Made by a program: the position numbers and the translations under genes
Notes under the pieces: generated by a model
Told to the model about the DNA's origin: nothing
Databases searched by the model: none
What the model saw: the letters and a program-made list of their open reading frames with translations, nothing else
In this document: positions 38,226-48,357 of the stretch, piece after piece
Numbering within the stretch: position 1 is the first letter of the stretch
Layout of the letters: every line of letters starts with the position of its first letter
NCBI GenBank assembly: GCA_951802115.1
Contig: CATOPL010000017.1
Span: 1 to 64,000, forward strand
Origin: an uncultured Lachnospiraceae bacterium
Lineage (GTDB): Bacteria; Bacillota; Clostridia; Lachnospirales; Lachnospiraceae
DNA: 64,000 nt
Direction: 5' to 3'

Positions 38226-39704
38226 TTACAGCACTACCCCATCTTTAAAGATCGAGATCTCCCGGTAGCCAAGCTCTTCCGTTCGGGTTTTTTGTCCGCC
38301 TGCCACCTCAATCACCAGGTGAAGAAGTCTTGAGGCTGCGTCTTCAATCGGTTCCCCGTCCGCCACCGGACCGGCGTCAAAGTCAATCCAACCTTTCTTT
38401 TTCGCTGCCAGCTGACTGTTGGTGGCAATCTTCAGCGTCGGCGCCGGGGCCCCGAAGGGAGTACCCCGTCCTGTCGTAAACAGAATCAAATGCGCTCCGG
38501 CCGCCGTCATGGCAGTTGCCGACACCAGGTCGTTGCCGGGACCATAGAGCATGTTCAGCCCTTTTGTCACCACCTGATCCCCATAGCCGATCACATCCAT
38601 GATCGGCGCCGTTCCGCCTTTTTGCACACAACCGCACGATTTATCTTCCAGTGTGGTGATGCCGCCCTGCCGGTTGCCGGGACTTGGGTTGTCATAAACC
38701 ACTTCGTTATGGCTGATAAAATAATTCTTAAAACCGTTGATCATGTCCACTGCCTTCTCAAAAACCGCCTCATTCGCACAGCGATTCATGAGAAAGCCTT
38801 CTGCGCCAAACATCTCCGGCACTTCGGTCAGAACGGTAGAACCGCCTCTGGCGCAGATCATATCGCTGAATCTGCCGACGGTCGGATTGGCCGTAATACC
38901 GGACAGACCGTCAGAACCGCCACACTTCATACCAATCACCAGCTCACTGACCGGAATCGGTTCCCGCACGAAAGAAATAGCATAGGACGCACATTCTTTT
39001 AACAGACGCTTTGCCTCGGCAAACTCATCCTCCACCTCCTGACAGGTAAGGAATTTCACCCGCTTTGCATCATAATCGCCCAGTTCTTCCAGAAACTGTT
39101 CATGGGTCAGATTTTCACAGCCAAGTCCTACTACCAACACAGCGCCCGCATTGGGATGACACACCAGAGAAGCCAGAAGTTTTCTGGTCTGCGCATGATC
39201 ATGTCCGGTCTGACTGCAGCCGAAAGGATGCGGAAAAGTATAAAGACCGTCGATCGTCCCCTGCACCAGAGACTGATTGTCTCTTACGATCTTTTTTGCC
39301 ACATCGTTCACACAGCCCACCGCAGGAATTACCCAGATTTCATTGCGGATCGCCGCACGGCCGTCTTTTCGCCGATAACCCATAAAGCACTCTGCCTTCG
39401 CCGGTTCCGGATGATGGAGGTCCGGCTCATACCGATACTCTGTCTCTCCTTCCAGATTGGTGACCATATTGTGGGTATGCACCCAGCTTCCCGGCTCCAC
39501 GTCTTTTATAACATGGCCTATCGGGAATCCGTATTTGATGACGTTTTCCCCACATCTAATCGCGTTGACCGCGATCTTATGTCCCTGGGGAATCTCCTCG
39601 CGGACTTCCACGCTCCGGCCGCCTGCCTCTATATGTTCTCCTTTTGCAATCGGATGAAGCGCCACCGCCACATTGTCGTCTGCCGTGATCTGAATTGTCC
39701 TCAT
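38226..39704 (-). CDS. uxaA: Altronate dehydratase
   Basis: Dehydrates D-altronate to 2-keto-3-deoxygluconate (KDG). The 492-residue protein has an N-terminal SAF domain (residues 1-90, HPIAKGEHIEAG) and the C-terminal dehydratase region with CGGSDGLSGITANPTVG, DNPSPGNRQGGITTLEDKSCG and GRGTPFGAPAPT, all UxaA-like. It follows uxaB by 5 bases and feeds the kdgK-eda genes encoded further along the window. Confidence 0.96.
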   Translation of the reverse strand: MRTIQITADDNVAVALHPIAKGEHIEAGGRSVEVREEIPQGHKIAVNAIRCGENVIKYGFPIGHVIKDVEPGSWVHTHNMVTNLEGETEYRYEPDLHHPEPAKAECFMGYRRKDGRAAIRNEIWVIPAVGCVNDVAKKIVRDNQSLVQGTIDGLYTFPHPFGCSQTGHDHAQTRKLLASLVCHPNAGAVLVVGLGCENLTHEQFLEELGDYDAKRVKFLTCQEVEDEFAEAKRLLKECASYAISFVREPIPVSELVIGMKCGGSDGLSGITANPTVGRFSDMICARGGSTVLTEVPEMFGAEGFLMNRCANEAVFEKAVDMINGFKNYFISHNEVVYDNPSPGNRQGGITTLEDKSCGCVQKGGTAPIMDVIGYGDQVVTKGLNMLYGPGNDLVSATAMTAAGAHLILFTTGRGTPFGAPAPTLKIATNSQLAAKKKGWIDFDAGPVADGEPIEDAASRLLHLVIEVAGGQKTRTEELGYREISIFKDGVVL

Positions 39705-39709
39705 AAGCT

Positions 39710-41209
39710 TTACAGGCAGCTCTGATACGCTGCTCTTGCTCCTTCCGTCCGTATCTTCTTCAGGCCCGCGGTTACTGCAGCTTCCAGTCCGTCAATAGCC
39801 GTCAGATCCTGATCCCACATACGGACATCGGTCAGTACTGCATGAACCAGCTCTTCCTCACTGTCCGTCTTATGAGCTTCATAGAACTCCAGCACCCAGC
39901 GGTCGTCGCTGACTGTGTATTCGTCACCCGACGGACGCCTGCAGACCAGTCCTGCATCGGTAAGTTTCTGAACGTCACTGCTGTAAAACGCAATATATGC
40001 GGCCAGAGACATGGTCAGACACAGCGGAAGTTCCTTTTTTTCCCCGATATATCCCAGGAAGGACGGCAGATTGCGGGCCTTCCATTTGGAGGTGGAATTC
40101 AAAGAAATGCTCATAAGCTCATGGTTCACAAAAGGATTGTTGAAACGGTCCTCCACGGCGGCGGCAAACTGCATCAGGTCATCCTTGTCGAGAGGAAGCG
40201 TCGGAATCACTTCCTCATAAAGCATCTTGTTCATAAAGCCCTTGATCACTTCATCGTTCATACAGTCGCGGACAATGTTCTCTCCGGCCAGATAAGCGCC
40301 CAGCACAAACCCGGTGTGCGCACCGTTTAAGATCCGGACTTTCCGCTTTTTATACGGACTCATATCCGGCGTCACAAACACTCTCTCCTCAAGTCCTGCT
40401 TTCCGAAACGGAAGTACGTCATTGAGCTTCTCATCTCCCTCGATCACCCATACGCCGAATACTTCTCCCACATCCAGGAGCGGATCCTCGTATCTGTGCT
40501 TTGCTTCCAGCCGCGCCACTTCCTTCAGATCGCGGATTCTGCCCGGTACAATCCGATCCACCAAAGATCCGCAGAATGTACATTCCTCATTTACATAGAC
40601 GCGGAAACCATCTTCCATAGCCCACTGATCGATGTACTGGTTCACGCATTTTAACAATTCTTTTCCATTGTTGTCGATGAGCTCGCAGGCCAGCATAACA
40701 ATACCCGGTTTCCCCGCCTGATAACGGTGATAAAGCACCTGGGTCAGTTTTGCCGGAAAGCTGGCCGGAGGAAGATCATCTTTCTTACAGGACGGGTCAT
40801 AGACAATCCCCGCCTCCGTCGTATTGGAGACGATTATCTCCAGATCATCGCTGGCAGCCACTTCCATCATGGCCTGATAGTCGTCCGCTTCATACGGATT
40901 CAGGCAGCGGCTGACACTGGAAATCACCCGCCTGTCGTCCACCTTCTGTCCTTTTTCACTGCCCCGCAGATACAGCGTATAAAGTCCCTCCTGCTCATTG
41001 ATCATCTTTGCAAGACCGCCTCCGATCGGCTGGACCAGCACGCATTTACCGTTCCAGCCGGCTTTCTCATTGGCCAGGTCAAACCAGTAATTCACAAATG
41101 CGCGGAGGAAATTGCCTTCGCCAAACTGCAGTACCTTTTCAGGGGCTTTTTTCAATATGTAACCTTTATATCCTGAAGCTTCCAGGACTTCATAATTTAA
41201 ACGTTCCAT
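39710..41209 (-). CDS. uxaB: Tagaturonate reductase (altronate oxidoreductase)
   Basis: A 499-residue NAD-dependent reductase of the polyol-specific long-chain dehydrogenase family, converting D-tagaturonate to D-altronate. N-terminal segment ILKKAPEKVLQFGEGNFLRAFV and the central VRILNGAHTGFVLGAYLAG are diagnostic; the catalytic Lys lies in KKRKVRILNGAH. UxaB is preferred over the mannonate enzyme UxuB because uxaA is adjacent. Confidence 0.94.
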   Translation of the reverse strand: MERLNYEVLEASGYKGYILKKAPEKVLQFGEGNFLRAFVNYWFDLANEKAGWNGKCVLVQPIGGGLAKMINEQEGLYTLYLRGSEKGQKVDDRRVISSVSRCLNPYEADDYQAMMEVAASDDLEIIVSNTTEAGIVYDPSCKKDDLPPASFPAKLTQVLYHRYQAGKPGIVMLACELIDNNGKELLKCVNQYIDQWAMEDGFRVYVNEECTFCGSLVDRIVPGRIRDLKEVARLEAKHRYEDPLLDVGEVFGVWVIEGDEKLNDVLPFRKAGLEERVFVTPDMSPYKKRKVRILNGAHTGFVLGAYLAGENIVRDCMNDEVIKGFMNKMLYEEVIPTLPLDKDDLMQFAAAVEDRFNNPFVNHELMSISLNSTSKWKARNLPSFLGYIGEKKELPLCLTMSLAAYIAFYSSDVQKLTDAGLVCRRPSGDEYTVSDDRWVLEFYEAHKTDSEEELVHAVLTDVRMWDQDLTAIDGLEAAVTAGLKKIRTEGARAAYQSCL

Positions 41210-41373
41210 GATACGATTCTCTCCGTTTTCAGTTCCGCATCTATCCTCACTTCGCCCCAGCGTCTGGAAAAATTTTCCCTCACTCCGTTCGGCAAAATCC
41301 TTCCGGGGCTGTTTTCGGGCAGATGCTGTTTTTCATAAACTACTTAGCGCTCCCTTTTGATTCTGCTTCTTTG

Positions 41374-42657
41374 TCACCACAGATTTCCGTCCTCATCGAA
41401 AGGCAGATATGCAGGCTCTGACTCTATGGTCAGATTCGGATTCGCTTTTGCCTCTTCCAGATATGCCTCCGACAGCATAATATGCTCCAGATGAAGGCTG
41501 TTGGGAATCCGCACAACCCTGGGATTTGTTTTGTCAATCTCATTGCAGCTTTTGATACATACCTGTATGGCTTCCTGATCGCTCTCCATCACGATAGGGA
41601 TGCGCACGCCTCCCAGAACGGTACAGGTGATTGCGTTTGGATACATGGATGCCAGATTCAGCTGATCAAACACACGCTTTGTTGTGGCGCTTGAATATCC
41701 CAGACCAATACCGTTTCCATGGGTCTCGGGACTGAGATCCAGGACTGCCACCCGCTGGGCATCGATGCCGCCTGTGGCGTAAGGCGTACAGAATGTACCG
41801 GTAATATTGGGATCCATTCCGTCTCCGCTGAAATTTTTCCCGATCTGATCCACAATCAGTACATCGCACGAGTCTACCAGAATCCGCGGCATATAGCTGA
41901 AAGCCTCTTTCAAAAGATCTGGCTCCAGCGCTTCGATCTCCTCCGCTGCCACTGCTGTGATCTTGCAGGTCTCGTCAAATGCATTTTCAATCGTCGGCAC
42001 TGCAAACAAAACCGGTGCGTTTTTTATGATACACTTTCCGAACAGCGGTACATTTTTGGCCATATTTTTAAAACCGGCCTCATGACATACTTCCGCGCCG
42101 TACTGTTTACCAAGACCGATCGCCATCATCTTCATCATTCCGCTCTCATAAGGCCCCCGAAAAGCCGTATGCGGTTTGATCCTGCAGCCCAGGATGATGC
42201 CGTCCGCCTCCGCGGCATTTTTGTCAATATAGACGTCTCCGCCTTCTTCGTTGACACCGATCTTTTTCACTTCCATAGAAGAGAGAATCGGACAGCCCAC
42301 ATACTCTTCTGTAATTCCATATCCTTCCAGAATTGCCTTCTGTCCCTCCGGCGTAGCTCCCCCGTGGCTTCCCATCGCAGGTACAATAAACGGGAACGCA
42401 CCTCTGGATTTGACAAAATCCGCAATACATCTGGTAGTCAGGGCCACATTGGCGATTCCCCGGGAGCCTGCCGTAATCGCAATCCTCATTCCCGGCTGCA
42501 CGCGGGAAGAAAATTTCTCTTTACTCAGCAGATTTTTTATTACTTTTTCAATTTCCCCGATTTCTACCCTGGGACGGGGAAACGTCTGTCTTACTTTAAA
42601 CATTCTGGGCACATAGGTGTCTCTGACCATATCGGCTACAAATGGTCTCTCTCTCAT
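41374..42657 (-). CDS. LarA-like nickel-dependent racemase/epimerase (DUF2088)
   Basis: A 427-residue member of the lactate racemase LarA family. Candidate cofactor and catalytic residues are visible: His in GSHGGATPEG, His in IKPHTAFRG followed by Lys in GMMKMMAIG, and His in EVCHEAGF. Known LarA enzymes use a nickel-pincer nucleotide; other members epimerise larger 2-hydroxy acids. Being inside a hexonate operon, it probably acts on a sugar acid rather than lactate. The cofactor genes larB, larC and larE are not in this window. Confidence 0.85.
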   Translation of the reverse strand: MRERPFVADMVRDTYVPRMFKVRQTFPRPRVEIGEIEKVIKNLLSKEKFSSRVQPGMRIAITAGSRGIANVALTTRCIADFVKSRGAFPFIVPAMGSHGGATPEGQKAILEGYGITEEYVGCPILSSMEVKKIGVNEEGGDVYIDKNAAEADGIILGCRIKPHTAFRGPYESGMMKMMAIGLGKQYGAEVCHEAGFKNMAKNVPLFGKCIIKNAPVLFAVPTIENAFDETCKITAVAAEEIEALEPDLLKEAFSYMPRILVDSCDVLIVDQIGKNFSGDGMDPNITGTFCTPYATGGIDAQRVAVLDLSPETHGNGIGLGYSSATTKRVFDQLNLASMYPNAITCTVLGGVRIPIVMESDQEAIQVCIKSCNEIDKTNPRVVRIPNSLHLEHIMLSEAYLEEAKANPNLTIESEPAYLPFDEDGNLW

Positions 42658-42835
42658 GACTCACTATCCTCTCTTTCACAAACGATCACTGCCAGCAGAC
42701 CGATGTGCTGACGTTTGACACCCGGACCGACTGCCCCGCCTGGATTCTCAGCCTGCAGAACGGATTTTCATCAGCCGGAAAATCCCACACAGCAGACACA
42801 GATTCAGGCAGCCTGTCCGTCGAATAATCCGGCAA

Positions 42836-44122
42836 TCAGTACACAAGATCCACCAGAAATGTAGTAAGCGGCGGACAGTATGTAAGCACCAGCATATCAA
42901 TGGTAAACAGAATATAAAACGGAATTGCCTCTTTGATAAATTCTTTCGTCCGGCATCCGGTCACGCCGCAGGTGACAAACATCAGCGTACCCATAGGAGG
43001 CGTAAACGCTCCGATCGTACAGTTAAAGATATAGACCATTGCAAAATGAATCGGATCGATGCCAAAAGCTACTGCAACCGGATGAAGCAGCGGAGCAAGC
43101 ACGATCATAGAGGCGTTTCCTTCAATAAACATTCCTACAATGATCAGGAAAATATTGCAGATAATCAGGAAGATAAATTTATTGGAAATCGCAGAAGTCA
43201 TCCATGCCGCCAGTGTCTGCGGAATCTGTTCCTTGGTCAGAATCCAGGAAAAGCAGGACGCCGCCGCAACAATCAGCATGATCGAAGCTGTCGTTGTAAC
43301 TGTCTCCTTACAGCCTTTAAAGAAATCCGACACTTTCATTTCATGATACAGAATTCCCAGAAGGAGCGAATATACGATAGCAATGGTCCCTGCCTCCGTA
43401 GCCGTGAAAATACCGATCCGCACACCGCCGATAATGATGATCGGAAGCAGCATGGGCAAAATCGCCGGTTTGATCGCCGTCCATTTTTCTGATACCGGAA
43501 TCTTTGTCGTACGATGAGGCAGATATCCGCGCTTTTTCGACAGAAAATGCGTAAAAATCATCAGTGTGACACTCAGTACCAGGCCCGGTCCGATACCGGC
43601 CACAAACAGTTTTCCCACAGATATGTTGGTAATACATGCATAGATAATCAGTCCGGTTCCAGGCGGGATCAACGGCACCACCATACCAGAAGCAGCTGTG
43701 ATCACAGTGGAAAATGGTTTGGAGTACCCTTCTGCTTCCATCGAAGGAACCAGCATCTTACACTCCATGGCCGCATCGGCCAGAGAAGAACCGGACAGTC
43801 CGCCCATCAGTGTGGAGAGAAGGATATTGACCTGTGCCAGGCCGCCCGGCATGCGGGAAGTCAGTACATTACAGCACTCCATAATACGCCTGGTAACCCC
43901 CGTATAATTCATGAACACGCCAGCCATGACGAAGAACGGAATTGCCAGAAGAGACAGCCCCTGGGCGCCGGCCAGCGTCTGCTGGGCAAATACGGTCGCA
44001 TTGATGCTCGGATTGCCGAGAAAATAAATCGCAGATGCCGAAAGTACGGAAACAAATACCGGCACTTTCAGAAATAAAAGCACCAGCAGCGCAATGGCCG
44101 CAATTACAATCATGGAATTCAT
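42836..44122 (-). CDS. dctM: TRAP transporter large permease (DctM family)
   Basis: A 428-residue membrane protein with about 12 hydrophobic segments and the DctM motifs FVMAGVFMNYTGVTRRI, GGLSGSSLADAAMECKMLVP and FNCTIGAFTPPMGTLMFV. It forms the Na+-driven translocation channel of a sugar-acid TRAP system. Its start overlaps the dctQ stop by 4 bases (ATGA). Confidence 0.95.
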   Translation of the reverse strand: MNSMIVIAAIALLVLLFLKVPVFVSVLSASAIYFLGNPSINATVFAQQTLAGAQGLSLLAIPFFVMAGVFMNYTGVTRRIMECCNVLTSRMPGGLAQVNILLSTLMGGLSGSSLADAAMECKMLVPSMEAEGYSKPFSTVITAASGMVVPLIPPGTGLIIYACITNISVGKLFVAGIGPGLVLSVTLMIFTHFLSKKRGYLPHRTTKIPVSEKWTAIKPAILPMLLPIIIIGGVRIGIFTATEAGTIAIVYSLLLGILYHEMKVSDFFKGCKETVTTTASIMLIVAAASCFSWILTKEQIPQTLAAWMTSAISNKFIFLIICNIFLIIVGMFIEGNASMIVLAPLLHPVAVAFGIDPIHFAMVYIFNCTIGAFTPPMGTLMFVTCGVTGCRTKEFIKEAIPFYILFTIDMLVLTYCPPLTTFLVDLVY

Positions 44123-44652
44123 TCTTTTTCCCTCGCCTCCTTAAATTCTTCTTCTGAAATTGCCTCAATGACTTCCTTTTCCGAATAATGGAAGAAATTA
44201 ACCAGAATATAGTTGAAAATCTGCCACACGCAGGATACAGGCGCCACACAATAAATCATTATATAAGAAAGATGAAGAACCGCTGTAGTTCTCCCGGTCG
44301 ATGCAAACACATTGATATATGCAATACAGTTTTTGGCCAGGAAGAACAATGTTACGATCGAAACAATCAGTATAAAAATATCCAGAATCTTACGGACCAC
44401 CGCTGGAAACATTTCATAAAAAATCTCAATAGCCGCATGATTGGCCGTACGGAATGCCGCCCCTGCCGCGCCGAAAATCACCCAGATGATCAAAGCCGCC
44501 TGCACCTCTTCAATCCATCCAAAGGGACGTCCGACCAGATACCTGGCAATTACTCCGGAAAATGTCAGACCCACCAGCAGAACCATCGCCGCAGAAGCGA
44601 TCACCACATCCAGATTCAGAAGCATGACCTTCCAGTTCATTTTTTTATCCAT
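44119..44652 (-). CDS. dctQ: TRAP transporter small permease (DctQ family)
   Basis: A 177-residue protein with four membrane segments, including GVIARYLVGRPFGWIEEVQ, the standard DctQ motif. It partners DctM. Overlap with dctM indicates coupled translation. Confidence 0.93.
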   Translation of the reverse strand: MDKKMNWKVMLLNLDVVIASAAMVLLVGLTFSGVIARYLVGRPFGWIEEVQAALIIWVIFGAAGAAFRTANHAAIEIFYEMFPAVVRKILDIFILIVSIVTLFFLAKNCIAYINVFASTGRTTAVLHLSYIMIYCVAPVSCVWQIFNYILVNFFHYSEKEVIEAISEEEFKEAREKE

Positions 44653-44784
44653 ATACTACCTCCATAACTTTAGCCGCTTTTGATGCCTGTCAGATTCTAC
44701 GCCTGCGGCAGACCGCATTCTGTAATCTCATATTCCGGTGCGCGGTCAGGAAAGGGGCTATCACAGCCCGATCAGGCTTTTCGC

Positions 44785-45888
44785 TTACTGTTTTCCGGCC
44801 GCCTTCACAGTATCATACAGTCCTTCGCTCCAGCCAAGGTTTGCAGTATCATTCTGATAGAAATACTGTCCTGCTTCAATCCATTCGGCTCTCTGCTCCT
44901 CTGTCAGTTCGGTTACGGTAACGCCGGCCTCATCCAGAATTTTCAGAGCATCCTCTGTTGCCTCATCCTGAAGCTCATTGTTATACAGACCTGCTTCATC
45001 TGCACATTCGCTTAAGATCTGCTGCTGTTCCGGAGTCAACGACTGATAGAAGGAATCTCCGCATACCCACATCGAAGTTGCCAGGATATGTCCGTCGCGT
45101 ACCACATATTTTGCTACCTCGTGGAAGGAGCGGTTCGCCAAAGATACGACCGGGTTTTCCACCGCGTCAATCGTTCCGGCCTGCAGCGCCTGGTATACAT
45201 CACCCATATCCATACCTACAGATGCCGCACCCAGATCGTTAAAGGAAGTAATGGACAGGTCATTAGAAGACACGCGAAGCTTCATTCCTTTCAGATCCGC
45301 CGGAGTCGTGACCGGTTTAATGGACATAATGTCACGGGAACCGTAGATCCAATTGGAAGACAGCACGCGCAGTCCGCCTTTTTCCGCAAGCTGATCGCAA
45401 AGTCCCGCATACCAGTCAGAATCAATAACCGCCCATTCTTCTTCCCAGGTATCAAACATAAACGGCGCATAGAAGATACCAAAATCCGGCACTCCATAAT
45501 CTGCAAGAAATGCTCCGTCCGCAACGGTAATCACATTTTCACCCATGATCATCTGGTCAATCAGGTCCGTCTTCTTTCCCAGTGCAGAGTTCGGGAACAG
45601 CTCCAGAACAATACTTCCACCGGATTTTTCTTCCACCAGCGCTTTCCATTTTTCAACTGCTTTTGCTGCAGGTTCCGTTGTCGCGTTCTCATAACCTACA
45701 TTGATGGTAACCACGTCTCCGGAAGCTGCCGGCGCTTCTGTACTTTCACTCTCAGCCCCGTCATCTGCTTCTGTTTCCGCTCCGTTCGCGGGTGTCGTTG
45801 TCTCTTCAGGTTCCGGTGTGGAAGAACCACATGCCGCCAGTGACAGTGCCATGGTCATCGCCATAGCCAGTGTAATTGCTTTTTTCAT
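44785..45888 (-). CDS. dctP: TRAP transporter substrate-binding lipoprotein (DctP family)
   Basis: A 367-residue extracytoplasmic receptor. The lipobox is LSLAAC with Cys20, followed by an acidic Thr/Glu linker. The mature domain has LKGMKLRVSSND, the family site whose Arg binds the ligand carboxylate, and MDMGDVYQALQAGTIDAVENP. It captures a sugar acid for DctQM. Confidence 0.94.
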   Translation of the reverse strand: MKKAITLAMAMTMALSLAACGSSTPEPEETTTPANGAETEADDGAESESTEAPAASGDVVTINVGYENATTEPAAKAVEKWKALVEEKSGGSIVLELFPNSALGKKTDLIDQMIMGENVITVADGAFLADYGVPDFGIFYAPFMFDTWEEEWAVIDSDWYAGLCDQLAEKGGLRVLSSNWIYGSRDIMSIKPVTTPADLKGMKLRVSSNDLSITSFNDLGAASVGMDMGDVYQALQAGTIDAVENPVVSLANRSFHEVAKYVVRDGHILATSMWVCGDSFYQSLTPEQQQILSECADEAGLYNNELQDEATEDALKILDEAGVTVTELTEEQRAEWIEAGQYFYQNDTANLGWSEGLYDTVKAAGKQ

Positions 45889-46072
45889 TTTTTCCTCTCC
45901 TTTAAAAATTTTTATTATTGCTGCCTTTGCGGAGTAATGTCTGCAGATCGCTTTTCTTCAGCTGTCGGCTGCGTGATGCAAATTTTCTCATTTGGCACAA
46001 AGCGTCAGATAGCAGCGATGCATTTTCAGACATGCTCCAGACAGTACAACACAGGATAATTTATCCGTCCGG

Positions 46073-47137
46073 TCATTGAAGCCCCGTAAAGTCAATCCCT
46101 ACCTTTAACATGCTTGCGCCTTTTGTGCTGAAATCTTCAAATGCCTGCGCGGCGTCTTGAAAACGATACACATTGGTGATGATTTTCTCCAGATCCACCT
46201 TTCCTTCTTTGACCAGATCGATCAGTTCCAGAAAATCCTTCTTCAGAGCATTCCGGCTTCCGAAAACATTCAGTTCTTTCTTCTGAAGCAGCGTAAAATC
46301 AAAATCCAGATTCTGTTTGCCTACGCCGATTAATACTACTTTGCCTCCAAACGCCGCACAGTCAATACAGGACTGGAATGTAGCCGGCAGACCTACCGCC
46401 TCAATGCAGACGTCAAATCCGCCGCTCAGGATAGCTCCGTTTACTTCCACGCTGCCGGTAATTTCCCTCACAGCAGCTTGCAGGCTCTCTGATCCTTCAT
46501 TTAATATGGTTCCCGCAAACCCGAACATCTCTCTGCTGCGCTCCAGCTTTTCTTTCGCCTGAGGAATATCGCACAGATAGACTTCTCCTCCCAGAGCCTT
46601 GGCCGCGTTGGCCGCCAACACACCAATGGTACCGCCGCCGACAACCAGTACTTTATCGCCCGGTCTGATCCCTGCGCGCTGTACTCCGTGGTAGCTGATA
46701 CAAAAAGGTTCGACAGCTGCCAGTACCTTTGGCGGCAGACCCTTTCCATCATAGATTCTCTCCACCGGCATGGTAATATACTCACAAAATGCACCGTCCC
46801 TCTGACATCCCATCGTCTGGTTATCCATGCAGGCGTTGACGATACCTCGCTCGCAGCTGTAACAATGCCCGCAGTTAAAATATGGATTGCAGGTCACTAT
46901 CATCCCCCGCTTCAGTCCCTGATCATTTTCATCGACTTCTATAATCTCAGCCGCAAATTCATGTCCGGGGATCCGCGGATAGTCAAAATATGCAAAAGTG
47001 CCTCTGTAAGAACCCAGATCACTCCCGCAGATCCCGCCGTAGAGCACTTTTAAAAGCGCTTCCCCGCTCCTGCGTTTTGGCATCTCGATCTCACGTATTA
47101 CCACTTTGCCCGGTTCCTCTATGTAGATCGCTTTCAT
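46073..47137 (-). CDS. Zinc-dependent alcohol dehydrogenase, L-galactonate oxidoreductase-like
   Basis: A 354-residue medium-chain dehydrogenase. Catalytic zinc site: Cys in GGICGSDLGS, His in GHEFAAEI and a later Glu; structural zinc Cys in CGHCYSCERGIVNAC; NAD site VVGGGTIGVLAA. It resembles E. coli LgoD (YjjN), which oxidises L-galactonate to D-tagaturonate, the substrate of the neighbouring UxaB. That assignment is inference from context. First gene of the operon. Confidence 0.82.
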   Translation of the reverse strand: MKAIYIEEPGKVVIREIEMPKRRSGEALLKVLYGGICGSDLGSYRGTFAYFDYPRIPGHEFAAEIIEVDENDQGLKRGMIVTCNPYFNCGHCYSCERGIVNACMDNQTMGCQRDGAFCEYITMPVERIYDGKGLPPKVLAAVEPFCISYHGVQRAGIRPGDKVLVVGGGTIGVLAANAAKALGGEVYLCDIPQAKEKLERSREMFGFAGTILNEGSESLQAAVREITGSVEVNGAILSGGFDVCIEAVGLPATFQSCIDCAAFGGKVVLIGVGKQNLDFDFTLLQKKELNVFGSRNALKKDFLELIDLVKEGKVDLEKIITNVYRFQDAAQAFEDFSTKGASMLKVGIDFTGLQ

Positions 47138-47181
47138 TCCAAACCTCCTCGTTTTTTAGTGTTCTCTGTTGGATATAACGT

Positions 47182-47229
47182 TGTATACATCTTGTTTTGA
47201 TACTAAACTATATCTATGCACTTTGTCAA
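47182..47229 (-). promoter_or_regulatory. Promoter and GntR/FCD-type operator of the sugar-acid operon
   Basis: Minus-strand TTGACA (47224-47229) and TAGTAT (47200-47205), spacing 18. Just downstream is TGTATACA (47182-47189), an 8-base palindrome typical of FCD-type GntR sites. The divergent GntR/FCD gene starts at 47556 and is the probable repressor. Confidence 0.65.
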
Positions 47230-47342
47230 TCACTTTTGCTGTTAATTTATTGATTTTGTCATATTCAACAATTTTATCCTTGTATTTTTGTGCATTATAA
47301 CCTCTGATATCATACATTCACGTTTTGTCGGCCTTACATCAC

Positions 47343-47474
47343 AGTTTACAGAAAATTAGTTTGCAGGAAATCAAATTCAACTGAACGCAGCGCGGCGGAC
47401 TGTGTTTATCAGGTCAGGATATCAGGAAAAGAAACGCTGCAGACAACAAGAGTAAATTTGCAGACACACTCTGG
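47343..47474. repeat. Inverted-end intergenic repeat, copy E
   Basis: The right end, read on the minus strand (CCAGAGTGTGTCTGCAAATTTAC), matches the left end of copy A (CCAGAGTGTGGCTGAAAATTAC). The interior ATTCAACTGAACGCAGCGC matches copy A's ATCCAAATGAACGCGGCGC on the plus strand. About 132 bases between the sugar-acid operon promoter and the GntR gene; the rest of the 47230-47342 spacer shows nothing else. Confidence 0.6.
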
Positions 47475-47555
47475 ATATACTTGCGTAACAGATGCTTAAA
47501 TGTTAGAATAAAACACAACAATTACAATAGCCGTCGGCACGGGGAACATACATCT

Positions 47556-48218
47556 ATGGGAGAACCAAACAAGACAAAACCACTGAAACAATACGCTTAT
47601 GATTTTATTAAGAAGAAGATTCTCAGCTGTGAGTACGCACCGGGACAACACCTCAATGAGCAGCAGTTATGCGAAGAGATGAACGGCATCAGCCGCACGC
47701 CGGTTCGTGATGCGGTAAGCCGCCTGGAACAGGAAGGACTTCTGAATATCCTTCCCAAAAAAGGAATTCTCGTATCCGAACTCCGAATCAGCGATATCAA
47801 CCGAATTTTTGAAGTCCGGATGCTGCTGGAGCCCTACGTCCTGCGGCGCTATGGAAACAGGCTGGATACAGACCGGCTGCGGTATTTTTCTCAGATCATG
47901 TCCGACTATACCAAGGTTCCTTCTGACTCTTTCTATGATCTGGATGATCAGTTTCACGGTTTTATCATGCATGCCATGCATAACCAGTATCTGATGGATA
48001 CCTATAAAAATATCAACAACATGAATCAGCGGCTGCGAATGCTCTCCGGTTCTCTGGTGGAAAACCGACTTTCGGACACTTTTGCCGAACACAGGGCTAT
48101 CATAAGCGCCTGCCAGCAAAAAGACTGGGACAGTGCGGCAGATGCCATGACTTTACATCTGGAAGCTTCACGCATTTCGACCTTTCAGCTTATTGTAGAA
48201 AATGAAGAAAATTATTGA
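47556..48218 (+). CDS. GntR-family regulator, FCD type
   Basis: A 220-residue FadR/FCD-type GntR protein. The winged helix is about 12-72 (YAYDFIKKKILSCEYAPGQ, CEEMNGISRTPVRDAVSRLE) and the all-helical FCD effector domain follows, with metal-site His residues in DDQFHGFIMHAMH and EHRAIISA. Start at ATG 47556 behind GGGGAA. Divergent from the sugar-acid operon, so it probably controls it in response to a hexonate. Confidence 0.93.
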   Translation: MGEPNKTKPLKQYAYDFIKKKILSCEYAPGQHLNEQQLCEEMNGISRTPVRDAVSRLEQEGLLNILPKKGILVSELRISDINRIFEVRMLLEPYVLRRYGNRLDTDRLRYFSQIMSDYTKVPSDSFYDLDDQFHGFIMHAMHNQYLMDTYKNINNMNQRLRMLSGSLVENRLSDTFAEHRAIISACQQKDWDSAADAMTLHLEASRISTFQLIVENEENY

Positions 48219-48231
48219 TATCTTTCCTTCA

Positions 48232-48324
48232 GCGCGTCTGAGAATTACTTTCTGCCAGGTTGAGACCGCATGGAGTGAATCGGGACCGGATACAGCAAAA
48301 ATTGCGACGTGGGGATGTCAATTT
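48232..48324. repeat. Intergenic repeat, copy B
   Basis: Starts GCGCGTCTGAGAATTACTTT right after the GntR gene and contains GGACCGGATACAGCAAAA, parallel to copy A's GGACCAGATATACCGCAAA, then GACGTGGGG. Fills most of the spacer before the surface-protein gene. Confidence 0.55.
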
Positions 48325-48357
48325 AGAATATAAATTATAGAAAAGGAGTAAATCATC

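Noticed and set aside
45930-46060. Possible further copy of the inverted-end repeat
   Set aside because: Only short similarities (AAATTTTCTCATTTGGCAC); too weak to call.
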